From Candidatus Margulisiibacteriota bacterium (lineage in GTDB: Bacteria > Margulisbacteria > WOR-1 > XYC2-FULL-46-14 > JAHJBW01), in the NCBI GenBank assembly GCA_018813405.1, contig JAHJBW010000120.1, positions 1-12,128 on the forward strand: 12,128 nucleotides of DNA, in the 5' to 3' direction. This document shows positions 6,322 to 12,128 of this stretch, piece by piece; the stretch's first letter is position 1; every line of letters begins with the position of its first letter. The notes under the pieces are model-generated. The model searched no databases. It saw only the letters and a list, made by a program, of their open reading frames with translations, and had not been told where the DNA came from. Position numbers and translations under genes: made by a program.

Positions 6322-7516
6322 ACTCTTCATTATATAACTTAAAATTCCCGCTCGTCAACAGCAATCCAAAGTTTTGCCAGCAAATATCAAAGTACCGGTA
6401 CTGCCCCGTTGGCCAGGACCTGGACATTAGGTGATTGAAAAAGTTGACTTTGGCAGAAGAGGAAGAGCTTCCCATCACTCCCCCGGCCAGTGACCCGATC
6501 CAGGATTCGGCGTGGTTGCCGGAAAGTTTCGTGCCGGAAAGTGAATACTTATCACCAAAGCTTGAATAGATCGGCCCAAAAAAGCCTTCTATCTTATTAC
6601 AGTAGAGGCTTGAACGATAATCAATACCGAACCAAACCTGATCAACGGCAATAAAGAAAGGTGTCCGCATGGCATCGTAGAAAAAGTCGGGCCCGCTTGA
6701 GAGCTTGCGGCCGTTTTTGTCGTTGTGGTTGGGCACCAGGCCATTGTCGAGATTGCCATATTCGGGCCTTAAGCAATTAAAGATCATGACATAGCTTTTG
6801 TCCGCTACATCGTTCCAGCGGCCCTCCCCTGTATAATGCGCGAAGAGCCTAAAGAAAGCTGGCATAAAGTATGATGTAGAAAAGAAATTTTCGGAGTCGG
6901 GTGAGAACTTTAGATAGTTATCAGAGGTGACCTCGTATTTGATTATCTGGCGGCAAATTGCTTTAGCCTGCGCAGAATAATCGTAGGGAGGTTTACCGTC
7001 ACCCCAGCGGGACGAAGCAAAAAAGAGCGCCATGGCTATCATGACATCGGCATCTGTGGCAGGCATAGGGTCAAGTACCCTGCCGTCGGTGGTGGCGTTC
7101 CAGCCAAAAAGCCCGTAGCGGTTGCCGGGCTGAAGATAGGTCGATGTCCAGTTCCAGACCCTGTCAAAGGTCGCTTTGTCATTATGCTGAACCGCCAGCA
7201 TCATGCCGTAGGACTGGCCTTCAGAGACTACATTGCCGGAATCGGTGTGGACCACCGCTCCATCAGAAGTTACCAGCTCGGATTTGAAATAGGCCCAGGC
7301 GTCGGCACAGCGCTGGTCGGCGCTGGCCTGTGAATATCTGGAGCCGCTCAGGGTGGCGGCAGAAGGATAATAAGTCGGCATGATAAGCGAGCTTTCTTCA
7401 GGCGAGGTCATGGTTTCCCCCGACTGTGTCGCCGACAGCGGCGCCATGCCGCAGCTTCCCACAAAAAGAAGCAGTACCAGCAGTGCTATCCATAATGTAA
7501 GTCTCATTGTATCCAT
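6320..7516 (-). CDS. GH8 family endoglycanase, lipoprotein
   Basis: This 398-aa protein has a signal peptide and lipobox (LLLFVGSC, Cys22), so it is probably a membrane-anchored lipoprotein facing outward. Family 8 glycoside hydrolase motifs are complete. SEGQSYGMMLAV (98-109) carries the expected catalytic acid Glu99. ATDADVMIAMAL (153-164) is the family signature with Asp155. DAMRTPFFIAVD (281-292) carries Asp281, at the position of the Asp base in subfamily 8a enzymes such as clostridial CelA. The family cuts beta-1,4-glucan, lichenan, xylan or chitosan by inversion; the exact substrate cannot be read here. GH8 enzymes also occur in cellulose-synthesis operons (bcsZ), but the ABC importer downstream favours catabolism. 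It is first in its operon. ATG 7516 and ATG 7507 are both possible starts and neither has a strong ribosome site. Confidence 0.92.
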   Translation of the reverse strand: MDTMRLTLWIALLVLLLFVGSCGMAPLSATQSGETMTSPEESSLIMPTYYPSAATLSGSRYSQASADQRCADAWAYFKSELVTSDGAVVHTDSGNVVSEGQSYGMMLAVQHNDKATFDRVWNWTSTYLQPGNRYGLFGWNATTDGRVLDPMPATDADVMIAMALFFASSRWGDGKPPYDYSAQAKAICRQIIKYEVTSDNYLKFSPDSENFFSTSYFMPAFFRLFAHYTGEGRWNDVADKSYVMIFNCLRPEYGNLDNGLVPNHNDKNGRKLSSGPDFFYDAMRTPFFIAVDQVWFGIDYRSSLYCNKIEGFFGPIYSSFGDKYSLSGTKLSGNHAESWIGSLAGGVMGSSSSSAKVNFFNHLMSRSWPTGQYRYFDICWQNFGLLLTSGNFKLYNEE

Positions 7517-7528
7517 ATATCGGAAAAA

Positions 7529-7558
7529 TTGGCAAATAATTTCATGTGAAATTTATTT
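7529..7558 (+). promoter_or_regulatory. Divergent promoter region with palindromic operator
   Basis: The 77-bp gap between the divergent GH8 and GH116 starts holds a palindrome: ATTTCA (7539-7544), TG, TGAAAT (7547-7552). It extends with a one-base bulge to AAATA on the left and TTATTT on the right (7534-7558). On the + strand TTGGCA (7529-7534) and TTTATT (7552-7557), 17 bp apart, could be -35 and -10 boxes for the GH116 gene, with the palindrome filling the spacer. This placement suits a repressor able to control both transcripts. The regulator is not in the window. Confidence 0.45.
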
Positions 7559-7593
7559 GTCCCTGTCAGGATAATACCTTAGAGGTGACATCA

Positions 7594-10371
7594 ATGACAA
7601 GAATTGAAGAAGCGCTGATAAAAGATCATGGCCCCGTTCTCGTGGAAAAAGGCATACTGGACCCGGCCGGCAAAAAGATCATCAATAAAAAGATTTTGCA
7701 AAAGCTGATCGACGAAGCACAAAAGACAGCTGGCAGCGATATGATGCTGGCAGTCAATCTGGTCTTGCAGAGTCTGGGACAAAGCCAGGATACAGCGCTG
7801 GGAATTCCATCCTGCGCATACGACACGACCCTGGCCAAAAATCCCTACGGCACATACGGGCAGAGCCGCATTGCCTACATGCGGATGTCCGGCATGCCCA
7901 CCGACGGATCAAAGCTGGGCATAGTACACGGCGGGTTCGGGACAGGCGGCGTGATGCGCGCGCCGGACGGATCGTTCCCCACGGTAGATTTCATCGAGCC
8001 CGGCAGGAATATCTACGATCCCCAGGGCAATATGGCCAGCCAGTTCCATGTTTATTTCAAGCGGCCGGATGGAAAGACCGCGGCTCAAACCCTGTACACG
8101 GGAAAGCCCGCGGATGAAAAGAAACTGGGCGCGTGGAAGTGGAACTACCCAGAAAAAGAAGGAAGCTATCACGCCCTGTATCCCAAAACATGGTGGGAAT
8201 ATCCTGATCAAGATTTCCCCGCTAAAGTATCTATCAAGGCCTTTTCCCCCATCATCGCGAAGAATTACAAAGAGACCAGCTACCCCGTAGTGGTATATAC
8301 CATGCGCTTTAAGAATACCTCCAGGGACGTCATTGAAACTGCCGGCATGTTCACCTTTCAGAACATGGTGGGTTGGACTGCCAGCAACCAGAATACCTGG
8401 GACGACAAAGCGGCGCGCATGGTCGAAACCCCCGGCATACAACCGCTGGGCGGCGAAAAGGTCAAATTACTGGTCACAGAATTCGAGAAACACAGCAAAG
8501 GCAACTACAACTTCGTGAAACAGGAGAACGGCATAACGGCCGTGGTCATGACGGGAGAGCCAGAGAACCCTGAGTCTTCGGGACAGATCGCCATTGCCGC
8601 CAAGAACGATCCTAGAGTAAAAGTAAGCTATGTTTCAAGATTTGACGCTGACGGCAGCGGCAGCGAGGTCGCGGGCTTTTTCGAGAACGGGGCGCTGCCA
8701 AACACCGACAGCAGGGAAAGATCAAGCGGAGAGAACCTGGGAGGGGCTATCGCGGTTTCGGTCACGCTCAAGCCCGGGGAAGAAATAGAAATACCTTTCG
8801 TGCTGACATACGATATGCCGGCCACCGAGTTCAAGAAAGGGACGATCTACAAAAAGAAATACACCGAATACTTTGGGGATTCCGGCAAAAACGCCGCGGG
8901 CATAGCTTCTGAAGCGTTAAGCAAATATATGGTTTGGGAAAAGATGGTGGACGACTGGCAGAGGGATATCCTTTCAAACTCCAATATCCCCGACTGGTTC
9001 AAGGGCGAACTTTTGAACACGCTCTCTCTTTTACAAAGCAACGCCATCTTTTACGGGAACATACCATCTCGGGGATACGATCTTCACATAATGGGAGAAT
9101 CGAACCGCGCCGACTACAAACACGCGGAAACCCGGGATGTGGGAGTTTACTCCCCTGCCAGGACCATGCTGTGGCCGGAAATGCATAATAATCTGATGAA
9201 GCACTATGCCTGGAGCGTTTTGCAGGACAACCAGACCATGACAGCTTTTAATCTGGTGAACTACGAGGTTGTCCCCTCTACCAAAGACTGGACTTCCCTT
9301 TCCGACAAGCAAAAAACAAAAAGGATAGTGGAATATTTGACCAAAGAGCGTAAAGAGACCTTAAAGAAAGATATGGCCGCTTTGCTGGCAAAAATATACT
9401 TTGCCCCCTTAAAACCCAAAGGCGCCACCCCTCATGATATTGGCGCTTATGATACAGACCCTGCGCTGGACCTGAATTCATACACCCACCAGAACCCCAA
9501 TGTCTGGTCGGAACTGTCGATGGTCTGGATTTTGGAAGCCTACAGGAACTACTGTATGGGAAACAAAGCCGACAAAAAACTTATCGAGTCCATATATCCT
9601 TCGGTCAAAGCTTCTTTGCAATACGCGGAAAAAATGGACCGTGACCGCGACCACATACCCGACCATCAGGGCATACCCGACTGGACCTATGACAACTGGA
9701 AGGTCAAGGGCATCAACTCCTACACTGGCGGCCTGTGGCTGGTGGCACTGGAGGCGGGTATTGAGATGGCCAGAATTACGGGCGATGCAGGATCAGAAAA
9801 AACCTGGGACAAATGGCTGGAAAAAGGCAAAAAGAGCTTTGACAGCAAGCTGTGGGACAAAGCAAAAGGTTATTATCACCTGGGAAAAGGTATTAAAGAC
9901 GTATTCGCGGATTCGTTATGGATGTTATGGCCAACCCTGACCGACCTTTCGCTTCCGGTGCCAGAAGCAAAAGCCAAACAGCACCTGAGCCATGTGTTTT
10001 CACAAAATGTGGCTGGCTTTGGCAACGGCTATATGGGCGCGGTTAACGGGACCAGGAACGGCATGCCTATTGAAGGCGAACAGGAAAGGGAAATGTGGAC
10101 CGGCACAAGTTTCGCGCTGGGAGCAGCCATGCTGGCTCTGGGGCTTAATAAAGAAGCCTGGCAGACCATTTACGGCACTTACAATATGACCACCAACCTG
10201 GCAAAGACATTTCCTGTGTGGGCGGAAGCATACACCCAGGAACCAGGCATGGACGGCGATATGATGATCGGCTTCAGGGCCATGACCTACTTCCGCGTGC
10301 TGGCCATCTGGAACATCTTGAGGACCCAACAGATAATGCAGAATAGAATGTATGAAAGGTTCGGGCTCTGA
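7594..10371 (+). CDS. GH116 family beta-glucosidase-type enzyme
   Basis: This is a 925-aa cytoplasmic enzyme with no signal peptide. I chose ATG 7594 because AGAGGTG (7581-7587) lies 6 bases upstream; an in-frame ATG at 7546 falls inside the operator. About 70 N-terminal residues are a helical extension. The GH116 N-terminal beta domain follows (GGFGTGG, ALYP, AFSPIIAKNYKETSYPV, FTFQN), then the (alpha/alpha)6 barrel. Numbered from 7594, recognisable family positions are HDIG (614-617), TYD (698-700, Asp700 aligning with the acid Asp593 of the Thermoanaerobacterium enzyme), and Arg895 and Arg901 in FRAMTYFR. The nucleophile region is divergent: MGESNRADYKHAETRDV (500-516) replaces the usual LEG-EY-MYNTYDV, with Glu502 the best nucleophile candidate. 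The family includes GBA2 glucosylceramidase and bacterial beta-glucosidases and xylosidases. It probably cleaves imported oligosaccharides. Confidence 0.85.
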   Translation: MTRIEEALIKDHGPVLVEKGILDPAGKKIINKKILQKLIDEAQKTAGSDMMLAVNLVLQSLGQSQDTALGIPSCAYDTTLAKNPYGTYGQSRIAYMRMSGMPTDGSKLGIVHGGFGTGGVMRAPDGSFPTVDFIEPGRNIYDPQGNMASQFHVYFKRPDGKTAAQTLYTGKPADEKKLGAWKWNYPEKEGSYHALYPKTWWEYPDQDFPAKVSIKAFSPIIAKNYKETSYPVVVYTMRFKNTSRDVIETAGMFTFQNMVGWTASNQNTWDDKAARMVETPGIQPLGGEKVKLLVTEFEKHSKGNYNFVKQENGITAVVMTGEPENPESSGQIAIAAKNDPRVKVSYVSRFDADGSGSEVAGFFENGALPNTDSRERSSGENLGGAIAVSVTLKPGEEIEIPFVLTYDMPATEFKKGTIYKKKYTEYFGDSGKNAAGIASEALSKYMVWEKMVDDWQRDILSNSNIPDWFKGELLNTLSLLQSNAIFYGNIPSRGYDLHIMGESNRADYKHAETRDVGVYSPARTMLWPEMHNNLMKHYAWSVLQDNQTMTAFNLVNYEVVPSTKDWTSLSDKQKTKRIVEYLTKERKETLKKDMAALLAKIYFAPLKPKGATPHDIGAYDTDPALDLNSYTHQNPNVWSELSMVWILEAYRNYCMGNKADKKLIESIYPSVKASLQYAEKMDRDRDHIPDHQGIPDWTYDNWKVKGINSYTGGLWLVALEAGIEMARITGDAGSEKTWDKWLEKGKKSFDSKLWDKAKGYYHLGKGIKDVFADSLWMLWPTLTDLSLPVPEAKAKQHLSHVFSQNVAGFGNGYMGAVNGTRNGMPIEGEQEREMWTGTSFALGAAMLALGLNKEAWQTIYGTYNMTTNLAKTFPVWAEAYTQEPGMDGDMMIGFRAMTYFRVLAIWNILRTQQIMQNRMYERFGL

Positions 10372-12128
10372 TCAAAAGCTCACATCGTAGAAGAAGGCTT
10401 TGCTGTCCTTTGAGATGGCAAAGCCGTTCTTTATAAGCTGCGCGGACCCGACGGGGTTGCCGGCAATGTCCAGGCCGGTGACCTTTTTGGGAGTTCTGTC
10501 CTTAAAGAAAATCTTACCCTCAACCGGCTCGACAAGAATGGGCGCCTTGCCCACCTCGACCAGCTGGGTCCTGGTCTCGTTGTAGACCTGGCCAAAGTTC
10601 TCGATGCGCGCCCCGCAGGTGGCCAGCACCCGTTTGGATTTGACCAGCGGCTGGTTATCATAACTGGTGATCATTATCGAAGAGAACGGTGTTTCCGCGT
10701 ATATTTTCACGCTGGAAAGGTCGATCCACTTTCCGCCCGTAAAACCAATAGAGCCCTGGGTCTTTGGCGTATTGACCGTGAATATGCCGTCACCATAGTT
10801 CCACTTTAACTGGCCGGTATCTGAATTGATGACCTTTTTGCCCCTGTCAAGAAATTTATCGAGGAAATATGACGTGTCCGGAATGATCTTTTTAGGGCCA
10901 AAATTTATTACCGTTCGGGTAATAAGCGGCAGTAATGGCTCGTCGGCTATGGGGTTGTCCTCTTTTATTGGGCCAAATATCTCGCTGTCAGAGAAAACCC
11001 TTTCATAAGTATTTTTGGCCTTTGAAACATCGCCCCTGTAGAATAACATGGCCGCGGCCGGCCATTGGGCCCACACATTGGGCCAGGCAGAGATATTGAA
11101 GTTGTCCTCCATGGGAGCGTTATAACCGGGCTGATTGAAACTGAATTGCAGTACCCCATCCCAGTCCTGAAGGTTGGCGTAGGCCGCCATTATGATCGGC
11201 CCTTCGATCCTGAATTCGTTGGGGAAACAGCAGTTCCATTCGGAGACCACAAAAGGCTCGCCATTTACATTATAGTAAGCAAAGTTGTTGGGCAGGGCGT
11301 CCTTTGGGTTTTTGACCATGGGCTGGTCCTCGAAAAGCACATTGGTGCCGTAGGAAAGCTGGGGATGGTCCCAGTACCTGTGACGGTCGATATAATCAAG
11401 CCTTGCATTGGATTTGACATCGGCCCAGATATTTACCCAGTGGTTGCTGCCGGAAATGGGGACACGGATCCCTATGCTCTTAAGGTATTTTTCCATATCG
11501 GCAAAATACTCGTTCTGCAGATCATAGTAAAATCGCATGGTATCGGCTTCCCTTAGAGGTTCTATCTTTTCAGACCCGCTGCGCTGGTAAGAAAGAAGGG
11601 TTTCACCCCGCCTGACATTGCCCAGTCTTGGGTCTTCGTCCGCCTTCAGGTCGGCGCGCCCGTATTTGTCGGTCCAGGCCCTGTTCAACCCGTCACGGCC
11701 GCCGTACTTTGAAATGAGCCAACTGTTCCAGAGGTCATCAAGCTCTTTCTTGTAAACCTCGGAAAGGTCGAACTTTGTGCCCATATAGAACATGGTAGCT
11801 TCGTTTATAAGCTTGGCGGACACAATGACAGGATCATTTTCATAGCTAAGTTTTGTGTAAGGATTATAATGGGTCAAAAGATCGGCCGCGTATTTTTTTT
11901 GCAGTTCGATTATCCTTTTATCGTAAAAGCCTGTGAACTTGGCGCCGCGTTCAACATTTTGGTAGTCGACAACATTATCGCCTTCTTTGAAAGTTCGATC
12001 GACAAGAAGGTCCATAAAAACATAAATGCCGCGCTGTTTTACCTGTTGGCAAATAATGCGCAAGGGTTTATCGCGCAAACCGTAGCGATCAATCACTATG
12101 GGGCTGAAATCAGTTTGTGCCTGGGCGA
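10372..12128 (-). CDS. Clan GH-A (GH5-like) glycoside hydrolase, 5' end outside window
   Basis: The frame is open to the right edge (585 codons visible), so its start lies outside. A GTG at 12096 is in frame but has nothing to mark it as a start. Numbered from that GTG, residues 1-320 look like the later part of a TIM barrel. INEA (97-100) has the Asn-Glu pair expected after strand 4 (acid/base Glu99). RHRYW (238-242) resembles the His-x-Tyr seen in GH5. FVVSEWN (282-288) has Glu286 as the likely nucleophile after strand 7. The C-terminal 200 residues look like a beta-sandwich. These features fit clan GH-A, closest to GH5, though GH39 or GH42-like families cannot be excluded. The substrate is unknown, as is whether it is secreted. 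It ends tail to tail against the GH116 gene with no gap. Confidence 0.75.
   Translation of the reverse strand, partial: AQAQTDFSPIVIDRYGLRDKPLRIICQQVKQRGIYVFMDLLVDRTFKEGDNVVDYQNVERGAKFTGFYDKRIIELQKKYAADLLTHYNPYTKLSYENDPVIVSAKLINEATMFYMGTKFDLSEVYKKELDDLWNSWLISKYGGRDGLNRAWTDKYGRADLKADEDPRLGNVRRGETLLSYQRSGSEKIEPLREADTMRFYYDLQNEYFADMEKYLKSIGIRVPISGSNHWVNIWADVKSNARLDYIDRHRYWDHPQLSYGTNVLFEDQPMVKNPKDALPNNFAYYNVNGEPFVVSEWNCCFPNEFRIEGPIIMAAYANLQDWDGVLQFSFNQPGYNAPMEDNFNISAWPNVWAQWPAAAMLFYRGDVSKAKNTYERVFSDSEIFGPIKEDNPIADEPLLPLITRTVINFGPKKIIPDTSYFLDKFLDRGKKVINSDTGQLKWNYGDGIFTVNTPKTQGSIGFTGGKWIDLSSVKIYAETPFSSIMITSYDNQPLVKSKRVLATCGARIENFGQVYNETRTQLVEVGKAPILVEPVEGKIFFKDRTPKKVTGLDIAGNPVGSAQLIKNGFAISKDSKAFFYDVSF

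Noticed and set aside
6274..6330. Longer MalF start at ATG 6330
   Set aside because: No good ribosome site, an unusually long polar N-terminus, and a perfect 12-bp hairpin in the region. GTG 6273 has AAAGGAAG at 7 bases.
7506..7535. TTGCCA and TACAAT on the minus strand as the GH8 promoter
   Set aside because: The -10 box would overlap the start codons, so transcription would begin inside the signal peptide coding region.
7546..7593. Upstream in-frame ATG for the GH116 gene
   Set aside because: It has no ribosome site and lies inside the palindromic operator and promoter spacer. ATG 7594 has AGAGGTG at good spacing.
12094..12096. GTG as the start of the right-edge glycosidase
   Set aside because: The frame remains open for ten more codons to the edge, and the barrel would lack its early strands if it started here.

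Overview
The window looks like a chromosomal segment from an uncultivated diderm-type bacterium. A lipoprotein signal, Sec signal peptides and strong AGGAGG-type ribosome binding sites show it is bacterial; the sequence alone does not fix the phylum. I see no rRNA, tRNA, CRISPR array or recognisable transposase.

Left part (1-1863, minus strand): three unfamiliar genes, probably one transcription unit. They are a 231-aa two-domain protein, a 264-aa protein with one membrane helix, and a 54-residue fragment running off the left edge. Between the first two lies a striking palindromic array of 10-bp units (1027-1104), centred on GTTGCAAC, with no gene inside it.

Middle (1987-2604): a compact AT-rich element of about 618 bp holding one gene for a GxxExxY-family PD-(D/E)XK nuclease-like protein. 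It is bounded by degenerate inverted repeats of about 90 bp built from CGCTAATT/ATTRGCG units. The unit spacing is mirrored on the two sides, and the repeats include a perfect 14-bp inverted pair.

Right part (2720-12128): a polysaccharide-use locus. A minus-strand operon reads GH8 lipoprotein endoglycanase (7516-6320), MalF-type permease (6273-5329), MalG-type permease (5327-3528) and a secreted carbohydrate-binding-like protein (3463-2777), ending at a hairpin terminator (2720-2753). Divergent from it is a cytoplasmic GH116 beta-glucosidase-type enzyme (7594-10371). A partial clan GH-A (GH5-like) glycoside hydrolase meets it tail to tail (10372 to the right edge). The likely logic is that GH8 cuts a beta-glucan or related polymer outside the inner membrane, the ABC permeases import oligosaccharides, and GH116 trims them in the cytoplasm. 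No solute-binding protein or ATPase gene lies in the window.

The most unusual protein is the MalG-type permease. About 310 extra residues, containing seven propeller-like repeats, sit in its first extracytoplasmic loop, apparently a seven-bladed beta-propeller built into an ABC importer subunit. The two inverted repeat arrays (one with cargo, one without) are the most unusual DNA structures.
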